Notes: generated by a model from the letters alone, not told the origin. Numbered from the stretch's first letter, positions 1 to 7,957 are shown. The stretch is DNA of 8,637 nucleotides from Sulfurovum sp. (GCA_030622375.1 JAUXGC010000047.1:1-8637); one strand, 5' to 3'. Program-made: numbers and translations.

Positions 1-122
1 ACCGTACCGTCAATGTGTATCTCTCCACACCCTTTGATATTGCCTCTAATTTCCATACATCCTGTTATGATTGTAGAACTATGTGTTGCAACCGGTTTAG
101 TTTTTACATTTTTTCCAAACAT
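1..122 (-). CDS. Bactofilin (CcmA-like polymer-forming protein), N-terminal 40 residues only, cut by window edge
   Basis: The ATG is at 122-120 and the frame is open to the first base of the window, so 40 residues are visible. After a short polar N-terminal tail (residues 1-17) comes the start of a beta-helix with the repeating pattern expected of bactofilins: STIITGCMEIRGNIKG, then CGEIHIDGT. Each turn has small and hydrophobic residues ending in G-N-I-K-G or I-D-G-T. Bactofilins polymerise without nucleotide into filaments at the inner membrane and position peptidoglycan enzymes; in Helicobacter the family member CcmA controls helical shape. A purine-rich ribosome site (AGGAG at 134-138) lies in the 24-base gap after the upstream peptidase gene, so the two are very probably co-transcribed. 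Family assignment is fairly secure despite the short segment; the exact role in this organism is inference. Confidence 0.82.
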   Translation of the reverse strand, partial: MFGKNVKTKPVATHSSTIITGCMEIRGNIKGCGEIHIDGT

Positions 123-146
123 TATTAACTCTTCTCCTCTTTTAAT

Positions 147-1100
147 TTAATTTATAACTCTTCTTGCCCATTTATAACGATTACTATAAAAAGACTTTCC
201 CAGACTTGTAACTACTACAGATTTTTTTGCAGAACTTGCATGTATAAATTTATTATTTCCCAAATAAATACCTACATGATTTACAATACCTTTCTTTCTT
301 CTTGAAGTATCAAAGAAAATAAGGTCACCCGGTTTTAAAGATTTTCTTTGTATGTACTTTCCATATTTAGATTGTTCTCTGGAAGTCCTTGGTATATTCA
401 CACCTGTTTTTTTATACACATATGAAGTAAAACCGGAACAGTCAAATGTAGCTGGACCAACTGCACCCCATACATAGCGTTTACCTAATTTTGCTTTAGC
501 TATTTTAGCTAAAAGTTTTTCTCTTTTAAGTTTTCTTTGAGCCAGTCTTTTTTTATAATCTTGCTCTTTTTTTATCTTTTCTTTTTTTCTTTTTATTTTA
601 AAAGATAATTTTTTTTTCAACTTCTCTTTGATTTTGATCTCTTTTTCAAGCTCTTTTTCTATTTGTTTTATCTCTGTAGTTAATTCATCTAATAGCTTAT
701 AGCTTTCATTCTTTTCTTTATGTGTAATTCTATTTTGGCTCTCAATTTTTTCATTATCTACAAGTAGCTGTTTTATTTTCTCTTGTAATTTCTTTTCTAA
801 TGCTACTTTTTCTTGTTCTAGTTTTGTTTTAAGTTCTAACTTCTCTTTTTTAACAGTATCTAATTCCAATTGTTTTTTTTCAAAAGTTTCACGCAGAGTA
901 CTGTCTTTTTGCATTATATTTGCGAGTGTTTTATTATTGTGTTCTAAGTTTAGCACTTTACTATTTAAGCTTTGAATATAGAAAAGGAGTCCTCCTATAA
1001 ACAGTATTGCAAAGAGTAATGTAAATAGTAATATTTTTTTTATGGCTCGTGGAGCACCATATTGCTTTATTCCACTTGTATCACTTAGTGTAATAACCAT
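147..1100 (-). CDS. Membrane-anchored coiled-coil NlpC/P60 peptidoglycan endopeptidase
   Basis: This 317-residue protein has a short cytoplasmic N-terminus, one membrane span at about residues 21-42, a very long Lys/Glu-rich coiled coil at about 44-200, and a C-terminal NlpC/P60 domain from about 201. The catalytic Cys is C221 in FDCSGF, the His is H275 in NHVGIYLG, and H287 in FIHASS fits the third polar residue. PGDLIFF at 257-263 is another family hallmark. Such enzymes usually cut the D-Glu to diaminopimelate bond of the stem peptide, here on the periplasmic side. The coiled coil turns strikingly basic at about 155-207. The ATG at 1100 has AAGAGGG at 1110-1116 as ribosome site. A bactofilin gene follows 24 bases later, which suggests the enzyme is placed by, or works with, the bactofilin filament in wall shaping. 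The catalytic fold is clear; the substrate bond and shape role are inferred. Confidence 0.9.
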   Translation of the reverse strand: MVITLSDTSGIKQYGAPRAIKKILLFTLLFAILFIGGLLFYIQSLNSKVLNLEHNNKTLANIMQKDSTLRETFEKKQLELDTVKKEKLELKTKLEQEKVALEKKLQEKIKQLLVDNEKIESQNRITHKEKNESYKLLDELTTEIKQIEKELEKEIKIKEKLKKKLSFKIKRKKEKIKKEQDYKKRLAQRKLKREKLLAKIAKAKLGKRYVWGAVGPATFDCSGFTSYVYKKTGVNIPRTSREQSKYGKYIQRKSLKPGDLIFFDTSRRKKGIVNHVGIYLGNNKFIHASSAKKSVVVTSLGKSFYSNRYKWARRVIN

Positions 1101-1133
1101 TTTATTATTCCCTCTTTTAAATCCAGTAAAGTA

Positions 1134-1139
1134 TTTATA
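1134..1139 (-). promoter_or_regulatory. Probable -10 box for the peptidase-bactofilin operon
   Basis: Read on the minus strand this is GGC-TATAAA-TAC, about 33 bases before the peptidase ATG, giving a leader of roughly 26 bases. It is preceded by CTTTA, similar in layout to the stronger -10 regions before gatA and ileS. No convincing -35 is seen. Read-through from guaB could also reach these genes. Confidence 0.45.
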
Positions 1140-1162
1140 GCCCTAAAGTATAGTAATTTACA

Positions 1163-1182
1163 GCTTTAAGAAGTGTTAAAGC
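1163..1182. repeat. Short inverted repeat upstream of the peptidase gene
   Basis: GCTTTAA (1163-1169) and TTAAAGC (1176-1182) form a perfect 7-bp inverted repeat around a 6-base loop. It lies about 24-49 bases upstream of the proposed -10 box, where a regulator could bind. As RNA it would be a weak hairpin with no U-tract on either strand. Its function is unknown. Confidence 0.4.
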
Positions 1183-1268
1183 AGAACTGTTTCTATCCAA
1201 ATCCCTCTCTACCCAACACTCTATTAAGGCTCTCGGAGAATATGTAATTATATGCTAACTGCCACATT

Positions 1269-1287
1269 GGTGGGTCAAAAACCCACC
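1269..1287 (-). terminator. Hairpin just after guaB, possible weak terminator or 3' end stabiliser
   Basis: GGTGGGT (1269-1275) and ACCCACC (1281-1287) form a perfect GC-rich 7-bp stem with a 5-base loop, starting 7 bases after the guaB stop codon on the minus strand. The loop is TTTTG on that strand, but the bases after the stem (AATGTGGC) are not a U-tract, so it does not meet the rule for an intrinsic terminator. It may protect the 3' end of the gatA-guaB mRNA or pause the polymerase. Confidence 0.45.
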
Positions 1288-1294
1288 CTGCAGA

Positions 1295-2749
<1,455 letters not shown>

Positions 2750-4093
2750 TTATTTTGTATATTTTACAGCTTTTTCCATGCTATACGCACCGTCAAAAAG
2801 CGTTTTTTCACTAAATGCTTCGCCAATAAGTTGTAAACCTATAGGCATACCTTCATCATTTTTTGCCACAGGCATAGAAATGGCTGGAAGCCCTGCAAGG
2901 TTAATGGCTATGGTATACATGTCACTCTTGTACATTTCAAGTGGGTCTCCAGATGCTCCTATTTTGGGTGCTACACTCGGAGCAACTGGCGATAAAATCA
3001 AATCTGCCTCTTCAAAGATAGCATTAAACTCATCTCTTATGAGGTGCCTTACTTTCTGTGCTTTTATATAATATGCATCATAATAACCAGAAGAGAGTAC
3101 AAAGTTTCCAAGTAAAATACGCCTCTTAACCTCTTCTCCAAACCCCTCACTTCTTGTATTGTAAAAAAGCTCTTGGGTATTTTTAGACTCTGCTCTTCTG
3201 CCGTATCTTACTCCATCAAAACGGGCAAGATTTGTTGCTGCTTCTGCTGTAGCTAAAATGTAGTATGTTGCTATATCATACTTCGTATTTTGCATATTTT
3301 TATGTACAACAGTATGCCCAGCCTCTTCCAGTGCTTTTACTGTTTTGGCATACGCTTTCTGTATATCCTCGTCAGCTTCCAAGATATAGTTATCAATGAC
3401 TGCTATAGTAAGATTTCTGCTACTATCCATATTGTTAGCGATATCTTCTATCTCAAAATCTGCTGAAGTAGAATCTCTGTCATCGTGCCCCTTAATAGCA
3501 TCATAAAGAATAGCCGCATCTTCTACATTTTGGGCTATAGGTCCTATCTGGTCAAGACTAGAAGCATACGCTGCTAAACCAAAACGACTTACCCTTCCAT
3601 ATGTTGGCTTCATTCCCACTACTCCACAGTAAGCAGCTGGCTGACGAATAGAACCGCCCGTATCTGAACCCAGTGCTGCAATAGCAATACCGCCTGCAAC
3701 AGCAGCGGCAGAACCACCAGAGCTTCCACCTGGAACTCTATGGTCTCCATGTGGATTTATGGTTACCCCATAATAAGAGCTCTCTGTGGTTGAACCCATA
3801 GCAAACTCATCCATATTAGATCTACCAAATGCCATCATACCTTTGGATTTAAGGTTTTTTATAACAGTAGCTTCATAAGGAGCTATGTACCCTTGAAGAA
3901 TTTTAGAACCAGAAGTAACACTCCACCCCTCAACTTGAATATTATCTTTAATCAAAATAGGCACACCCTCACCTGAACTCTCAAACCCTATATAGGCATT
4001 TAAGTTAGACTCTTTTGCTTTGGTCTCAAGTTCAACTCTCAATGTTGCCATTTCTTCATTGGATTTTGTTAATGCTTCTTTTAAAGTAATCAC
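2750..4093 (-). CDS. gatA: Asp-tRNA(Asn)/Glu-tRNA(Gln) amidotransferase subunit A
   Basis: GatA releases ammonia from glutamine for the GatCAB complex, which converts Glu-tRNA(Gln), and in many bacteria Asp-tRNA(Asn), to the correct amide. The 447-residue protein has a complete amidase-signature active site: K49 in ILIKDNI, cis-Ser S124 in GGSSGGS, and nucleophile S148 in [12 protein letters not shown]. The spacing of 75 and 24 residues between the three equals that of the well-studied Staphylococcus GatA (K79, S154, S178). No gatB or gatC is in the window, which is common where gat genes are scattered. The start is GTG at 4093-4091, not ATG: the frame is closed by a TAG 12 bases upstream, and AGGAAA sits just before it. 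The gene leads an operon with guaB and has its own promoter at 4127-4132. Confidence 0.96.
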   Translation of the reverse strand: MITLKEALTKSNEEMATLRVELETKAKESNLNAYIGFESSGEGVPILIKDNIQVEGWSVTSGSKILQGYIAPYEATVIKNLKSKGMMAFGRSNMDEFAMGSTTESSYYGVTINPHGDHRVPGGSSGGSAAAVAGGIAIAALGSDTGGSIRQPAAYCGVVGMKPTYGRVSRFGLAAYASSLDQIGPIAQNVEDAAILYDAIKGHDDRDSTSADFEIEDIANNMDSSRNLTIAVIDNYILEADEDIQKAYAKTVKALEEAGHTVVHKNMQNTKYDIATYYILATAEAATNLARFDGVRYGRRAESKNTQELFYNTRSEGFGEEVKRRILLGNFVLSSGYYDAYYIKAQKVRHLIRDEFNAIFEEADLILSPVAPSVAPKIGASGDPLEMYKSDMYTIAINLAGLPAISMPVAKNDEGMPIGLQLIGEAFSEKTLFDGAYSMEKAVKYTK

Positions 4094-4118
4094 AGTGTTT
4101 TCCTATGCATTTTATATA

Positions 4119-4140
4119 TTGTCGTGATTATAGCTAAAAG
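4119..4140 (-). promoter_or_regulatory. Promoter of gatA-guaB
   Basis: On the minus strand the sequence reads TTTTAGC-TATAAT-CACGA, with the perfect -10 hexamer at 4127-4132. A start site near 4120 would leave a leader of about 26 bases before the GTG. The -35 position holds only TAACTT, consistent with the weak -35 use reported for Campylobacterota sigma70. Nearly the same 18-base stretch occurs before ileS. Confidence 0.75.
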
Positions 4141-4169
4141 TTGTTTTGGAAGTTATGAGAGAGGAAAAA

Positions 4170-4457
4170 TTAATCTTCTTTCCATAGGTTTTGATTATAA
4201 ATCCCTAAGATAACAATAGTATCTTCCTCGTCATCTATATAAAAAGGTACGCAATATCCCTTATAGATAAGCTCTCTACTTTCGCTATATTTTGAATTTG
4301 TTCTTTCTCGATAACTATGAGGATAATTTAGTATCTCTAAGATTTTTTCGGTAAGTTCATCTAAAAAATTTATAGCCCTATTAAGACTATCTTCAGCTAT
4401 AAAGTTAATCACAACTTCAAGCTCTTCATCAAATCTTGGCAGATGAATGACTTTCAC
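4170..4457 (-). CDS. RelE/ParE-family toxin of a type II toxin-antitoxin pair
   Basis: The 95-residue protein has the size and order of the ParE/RelE fold: a short first strand (KVIHLP), two helices at about 8-45 (RFDEELEVVINFIAEDS and ILEILNYP ends), then a beta-sheet with the family's best motif, RELIYKGY at 61-68, followed by VPFYID and IVILGIYNQ at 81-89. Proteins with this RELI-x-KGY pattern are mostly annotated as ParE-type or plasmid-stabilisation toxins. ParE relatives poison DNA gyrase while RelE relatives cut mRNA at the ribosome; sequence alone does not say which applies here. The start is a GTG (4457-4455) that overlaps the antitoxin stop as GTGA, so translation is coupled and the toxin is probably made in lower amount than the antitoxin. 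Both reading frames are intact, so the pair may be active. Confidence 0.85.
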   Translation of the reverse strand: MKVIHLPRFDEELEVVINFIAEDSLNRAINFLDELTEKILEILNYPHSYRERTNSKYSESRELIYKGYCVPFYIDDEEDTIVILGIYNQNLWKED

Positions 4458-4672
4458 TTTGCTAGTAACTTTTCTTTCAGTTTACCCATACCAGACGTAA
4501 AATCAACAGCTATAGATTTATCTTTCAAATAACCATCAATTCGACTATCTATCTCATTATCCATAGATGATTTTTCATTTTTTAAATGTATTTTTTCCGA
4601 GGGTAAAGCATCCACAAGATGAAGAAACTTACTATAATAATCATCAGATATTTCAAGTGTTACTAGTTGCAT
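4454..4672 (-). CDS. Antitoxin of the RelE/ParE-type pair
   Basis: This 72-residue acidic-to-neutral protein lies directly before the toxin and overlaps it by four bases. The N-terminal part, MQLVTLEISDDYYSKFLHLV, has the strand-then-helix look of small antitoxin DNA-binding or dimerising heads (LEIS-D-xYYSKFL), but I cannot place it firmly in a named family such as RHH or Phd. The middle (about 31-50) is charged and probably disordered, and the C-terminal segment VDFTSGMGKLKEKLLAK would be the part that wraps the toxin. The ATG at 4672 is well supported by AAGGAG at 4678-4683. Antitoxin identity rests chiefly on gene order, size and overlap with the toxin. Such antitoxins usually repress their own promoter, but no clear operator palindrome was found here. 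Confidence 0.75.
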   Translation of the reverse strand: MQLVTLEISDDYYSKFLHLVDALPSEKIHLKNEKSSMDNEIDSRIDGYLKDKSIAVDFTSGMGKLKEKLLAK

Positions 4673-4701
4673 ATTGACTCCTTTTTAGAAGTTGTTTATA
4701 T

Positions 4702-4707
4702 ATTTTA
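4702..4707 (-). promoter_or_regulatory. Possible -10 box for the toxin-antitoxin operon
   Basis: The minus strand reads ATGC-TAAAAT-ATATAAAC, which places a -10-like hexamer 29 bases before the antitoxin ATG and a start site near 4695. The GC before the hexamer matches the layout at gatA. The region is so AT-rich that this could be chance, and transcription from ileS could reach the pair as well. Confidence 0.35.
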
Positions 4708-4719
4708 GCATAAATAGAT

Positions 4720-4881
4720 TTATTTCGATAACCCCATTGCCTTTCCAATTCTATCCAATACTTTATTATCCTTATCAATAATAGCAATTTTTTCATCCAA
4801 TGCTTCTAGCTTAGCATCACTTGATGAGTCTGCATTCAAAGCTGAAAATGTCATTACCAATACAATCAAAATATATTTCAT
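4720..4881 (-). CDS. Small secreted or periplasmic protein of unknown function (53 residues)
   Basis: Translation from the ATG at 4881 gives 53 residues ending at TAA (4722-4720). Residues 1-17, MKYILIVLVMTFSALNA, form a clear signal peptide: one Lys, a hydrophobic core, then small residues with likely cleavage after A17. The mature part of about 36 residues is charged and predicted helical, with regularly spaced hydrophobic residues (LEALDEKIAIIDKDNKVLDRIG) that suggest an amphipathic helix or short coiled coil. It begins 10 bases after the preceding 41-residue gene and has GGG at 4890-4892 as a weak ribosome site, which implies it is the third gene of an ileS operon. I do not recognise a family. 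The signal peptide, ribosome site and tight packing argue that it is real; no catalytic residues are evident. Confidence 0.6.
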   Translation of the reverse strand: MKYILIVLVMTFSALNADSSSDAKLEALDEKIAIIDKDNKVLDRIGKAMGLSK

Positions 4882-4891
4882 AAAATCATCC

Positions 4892-5017
4892 CTACTTTAT
4901 CTTTAATTTCTTCTTATAATACGCCACAACACCCAACCCAATACCAACCAATCCGAATATGAAAACAATCGAACCCACAATTACTTCCATTTGAATAGGC
5001 TGAGTCATATCAAACAT
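4892..5017 (-). CDS. Small single-span membrane protein of unknown function (41 residues), coupled to ileS
   Basis: The ATG at 5017-5015 shares its A with the last base of the ileS stop codon (TAATG), a classic translational-coupling junction; the frame ends with TAG at 4894-4892. The product is 41 residues: a short polar N-terminus (MFDMTQPIQMEV), one hydrophobic, glycine-rich span at about 13-34 containing FGLVGIGLG, and a very basic end (KKKLKIK). By the positive-inside rule the tail should be cytoplasmic and the N-terminus periplasmic. The repeated small residues in the span resemble helix-packing motifs, so it may form oligomers or bind another membrane protein. No family is recognised. 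ATG codons at residues 4 and 10 are alternative starts, but the overlap with ileS favours the first. Confidence 0.6.
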   Translation of the reverse strand: MFDMTQPIQMEVIVGSIVFIFGLVGIGLGVVAYYKKKLKIK

Positions 5018-7770
5018 TAAGCGACAACTTCTAGACATCTTTGGCAAGCACACTCTTCAGAAGTACTTGTAAATCTCCAGCATCTTGGACATTTAAAGGC
5101 AGATGCTTTGTGTACTGTAAATGTTTTACCCTCTACTTCAAAACTTGCAATCTGCTCACTTTTAGAGTGCTCTTTCATAGCTGAAACTACGAACCAATCT
5201 TCAAGGTCTTTACTGTTGCTAATAGGCAAAATTTTTATATTGCCTGCTATCCCTAACTCAAGAGTTGATTTAATAATCTTCTCCTTTTTAAGAGTGTCGA
5301 TAGCTTCAGAAAATTTCTCTCTAGCTTCCAAAAGTATCTTATCATCAAAAGGGACTGCAACTTGGGGCACCTCAACATATACTAAATCAAATACATTTTC
5401 CATACCATCTTTGAAAAGAGCTGGTGCATATTCGAGTATCTCATCTACTGTGTATGTAAGTACAGGAGCCACAAGCCCCAACATAGCTTTAGATATATGT
5501 GCCATTGCTGACTGTGTGGCACGCCTAGAAGGGTCATTTTTATCTTCACAGTAAAGTCTGTCTTTGGTAATATCCATATATATACCTGAAAGCTCATTGG
5601 TGATGAAGTGGTTAAGTGTTGCAAATCCTCGTAAAAAATCATACTCATCAAAACTTGTCTTCACTGAAGCAAAAACCTCACCTGCCTTAGCAAGTATCCA
5701 TCTGTCTAACTCTCCATAAGCATCGTTAGACACATACTCTTCTAAGTCATCTACATTTGCCAGTAAAAATCTAAATGTGTTACGTATCTTTCTATATTGC
5801 TCTGCAGTCTGCTTTAAGATACCATCCGAAATTTTCAAGTCACTCTGGTAGTCAGAAAGAGCAACCCATAGTCTGAGTATTTCAGAACCATACTGCTTGA
5901 TAACTTTATCTGGAGCAATAACGTTACCCTTAGACTTAGACATCTTCTCACCTTTATCATCCACAGTAAATCCGTGAGTGATAAGTGTTTTATATGGTGA
6001 TACTTCATTGACTGCGGCAGAGAGAAGCAAAGAAGACTGGAACCAGCCTCTATGCTGGTCAGAACCTTCAATGTAAAGTGACGCTGGGTATTGTCCCGCG
6101 TCATAGTTGCTTGAACTTAACACTGAATTCCAAGTTGAGCCAGAATCAAACCATACATCTAAAATGTCAGAGATTTTTTCTAAGTCATCAGGATTATACT
6201 TTGTATCAGCAGGCAATAGTTCTGCATTGCTCATGGAGTACCAAGCATCTGCCCCATGTGTATCAAACAAGTTTGCTACGTGCTCTAAAATATTTGCATC
6301 AAAAATAACTTCTTTTGTGCTCTTAATTCTGAAGAACGCTATAGGCACTCCCCAAGAACGCTGACGAGATATACACCAGTCAGGTCTTCCCTCTATCATC
6401 GGCTTAAGACGATTTTTAGATGTCTTAGGATAAAAATCAACATTTTCTATGGCATTAAGTGCCGTATCTCTAAGTGTGTTCTCTGCGCCTTGAGCCTTAT
6501 CATCTATAGAGATAAACCATTGATTTGTCGCTCTGTAAATAAGTGGCTTTTTTGTTCTCCAGCAGTGAGGATAAGAGTGCATAAATTTACTCTGTTTCAG
6601 TAATGAATCGCCTAATATTTCCAAAATAGGTTCATTAGCTTTAAAGATATGCATACCCACGAACTCTTCGGGATTTGGCAAAAGATTCAGTCCTACTACA
6701 GACTCATCAAAACACCCACGCTCATCTACTGGCATCACCACTTCAAGACCATATTTGAGTCCCACTTTATAATCATCTTCGCCGTGCCCAGGAGCAGTAT
6801 GTACACAACCAGTACCACCATCCATAAGCACGTGGTCGCCAAGGACTACTTTAGATGTACGTCCATTTACAGGGTTGATTGCTAAAAGATTTTCCATCTC
6901 TGTTGCTGCTATCTTTCTTGAAGCATGTCCACTAACCACACCCTCTTCTATCATCGCATCAAAACGTGCCTCTGCTACAATATGCCCATCATCAGTCAAC
7001 ACATACATCTCTTCAGGATTTAAAGAGATGCCTGTATTTGAGGGGAGTGTCCAAGGAGTTGTGGTCCAAATGACAAGCCCTGCTTTACCCTCTACGCCTA
7101 TCTTCTCTTTGGCTGCATCAGTCAACTCAAAATGAACATAGATAGAGTAATCCTCTTTATCTTCATACTCCACCTCTGCATCTGCAAGTGCTGTACGAGC
7201 AGCCCATGACCAAAAGATAGGCTTATGTCTTTCAACCAGTAAACCTTTTTTGGCAACCTCACAAAGTGTTCTGTAAATGTTCGCTTCAAATTTAAAATCC
7301 ATAGTCACATAAGGATTTTTCCAATCTGCAATAACACCTAGACTTTTAAAACCATCTCTTTGAATATCAACAAACTTTGCTGCATGTTCTCTACACAACT
7401 CTCTGAACTTCTGTGTAGGCATTGCTTCTTTTTTACTTTTACCAAGCTTCTCTTCTACTTTCTGCTCTATAGGCAAACCATGACAGTCCCAACCTGGAGT
7501 CATGCGAACAGCTTTACCCTGAAAATAGTTATATTTTAAAATTATATCTTTGAGTACTTTGTTAAGTGCATGTCCAATGTGAATATCACCATTGGCATAC
7601 GGAGGACCATCATGAAGCGTAAACATTTGGGCACCATCACGTTTGCTTTTCATCTGTTCATAAATGTCTGCATCAAACCATGCATTATATTTTTTAGGCT
7701 CATTAGTTGGAAGATTTCCACGCATCGGAAAGTCAGTTTTAGGGAGGAGAAGTGTGTCTTTAAAATCCAT
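5017..7770 (-). CDS. ileS: Isoleucyl-tRNA synthetase
   Basis: IleS attaches isoleucine to tRNA(Ile) and removes mischarged valine. The 917 residues cover the full bacterial form. The class I HIGH signature is H64-I-G-H67 within PPYANGDIHIGHALNK. The inserted CP1 editing domain carries WTTTPWTLP from W235 and the editing aspartate D333 in HTAPGHGEDDY, at the same spacing from H324 as in the E. coli enzyme. WCISRQRSWGVP and GSDQHRGWF are typical Rossmann-core blocks, and KMSKS is at 609-613. The C-terminal zinc knuckle has C894 and C897 (CPRCW) plus C909 and C912 (CQRC), with an extra C907. The ATG at 7770 follows AAGG by about 11 bases, a slightly long gap. It has its own promoter at 7805-7810 and leads two small genes. 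No defect is seen. Confidence 0.98.
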   Translation of the reverse strand: MDFKDTLLLPKTDFPMRGNLPTNEPKKYNAWFDADIYEQMKSKRDGAQMFTLHDGPPYANGDIHIGHALNKVLKDIILKYNYFQGKAVRMTPGWDCHGLPIEQKVEEKLGKSKKEAMPTQKFRELCREHAAKFVDIQRDGFKSLGVIADWKNPYVTMDFKFEANIYRTLCEVAKKGLLVERHKPIFWSWAARTALADAEVEYEDKEDYSIYVHFELTDAAKEKIGVEGKAGLVIWTTTPWTLPSNTGISLNPEEMYVLTDDGHIVAEARFDAMIEEGVVSGHASRKIAATEMENLLAINPVNGRTSKVVLGDHVLMDGGTGCVHTAPGHGEDDYKVGLKYGLEVVMPVDERGCFDESVVGLNLLPNPEEFVGMHIFKANEPILEILGDSLLKQSKFMHSYPHCWRTKKPLIYRATNQWFISIDDKAQGAENTLRDTALNAIENVDFYPKTSKNRLKPMIEGRPDWCISRQRSWGVPIAFFRIKSTKEVIFDANILEHVANLFDTHGADAWYSMSNAELLPADTKYNPDDLEKISDILDVWFDSGSTWNSVLSSSNYDAGQYPASLYIEGSDQHRGWFQSSLLLSAAVNEVSPYKTLITHGFTVDDKGEKMSKSKGNVIAPDKVIKQYGSEILRLWVALSDYQSDLKISDGILKQTAEQYRKIRNTFRFLLANVDDLEEYVSNDAYGELDRWILAKAGEVFASVKTSFDEYDFLRGFATLNHFITNELSGIYMDITKDRLYCEDKNDPSRRATQSAMAHISKAMLGLVAPVLTYTVDEILEYAPALFKDGMENVFDLVYVEVPQVAVPFDDKILLEAREKFSEAIDTLKKEKIIKSTLELGIAGNIKILPISNSKDLEDWFVVSAMKEHSKSEQIASFEVEGKTFTVHKASAFKCPRCWRFTSTSEECACQRCLEVVA

Positions 7771-7798
7771 TGTCGATAATACCTTAGTCTTATATTAT

Positions 7799-7820
7799 CT
7801 CGTGATTATATCTAAAAATC
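7799..7820 (-). promoter_or_regulatory. Promoter of ileS
   Basis: The minus strand reads TTTTAGA-TATAAT-CACGA, with the -10 hexamer at 7805-7810 and a likely start near 7798, leaving a leader of about 28 bases. The stretch matches the gatA promoter at all but one position over 18 bases. A second, palindromic ATTATAAT at 7822-7829 could serve as an extra -10 on either strand, but has no further support. Confidence 0.75.
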
Positions 7821-7847
7821 TATTATAATCTACTTTGTGTGCTCTTA

Positions 7848-7948
7848 GGAAGTGGAGACTTTATTCCCACCAAAAGTTCAAACTACAGACAAATCATACA
7901 AATTGCCAAATAATCATAGCTGTGAGTGGGACTAAAGTCTCCACTTCC
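7848..7948. mobile_element. REPIN-like inverted-repeat element (about 101 bp)
   Basis: Two 23-base arms, at 7848-7870 and 7926-7948, are inverted copies with a single mismatch: each reads GGAAGTGGAGACTTTA inward, then T/G, then TCCCAC. They enclose a 55-base spacer with no coding capacity. The right arm can itself fold, GTGGGAC with GTCTCCAC (one bulged base, TAAA loop), while the left arm's inner hairpin is degraded. Two REP-type hairpins in inverted order separated by several tens of bases, about 100 bp in all, is the architecture of a REPIN. REPINs are non-autonomous and move through a RAYT transposase encoded elsewhere. No target-site duplication is visible, as expected for Y1/HUH transposition. 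Only one copy is in the window, so dispersion is not shown; a regulatory palindrome remains possible. Confidence 0.65.
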
Positions 7949-7957
7949 AAGGTTTTC

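Noticed and set aside
4108..4110. An ATG upstream of gatA as an alternative start
   Set aside because: It is in a different frame from gatA, and the gatA frame has a stop codon 12 bases before the GTG, so the GTG is the only start consistent with the conserved N-terminus.
5108..5554. Plus-strand open frame of about 148 codons opposite ileS
   Set aside because: It is antisense to the strongly conserved C-terminal part of ileS, lacks a ribosome site and has no recognisable domain; the same holds for the other open frames antisense to ileS, guaB and gatA.
7848..7948. Reading the long inverted repeat as a bidirectional transcription terminator
   Set aside because: The flanking genes diverge, so no transcript needs to end here. 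Neither arm is followed by a U-tract, and a 55-base loop is unsuitable for intrinsic termination.
7848..7948. A minimal CRISPR array or MITE with target-site duplication
   Set aside because: The repeats are inverted, not direct, and there are only two. The bases outside the arms (TTA on the left, AAG on the right) do not form a duplication.
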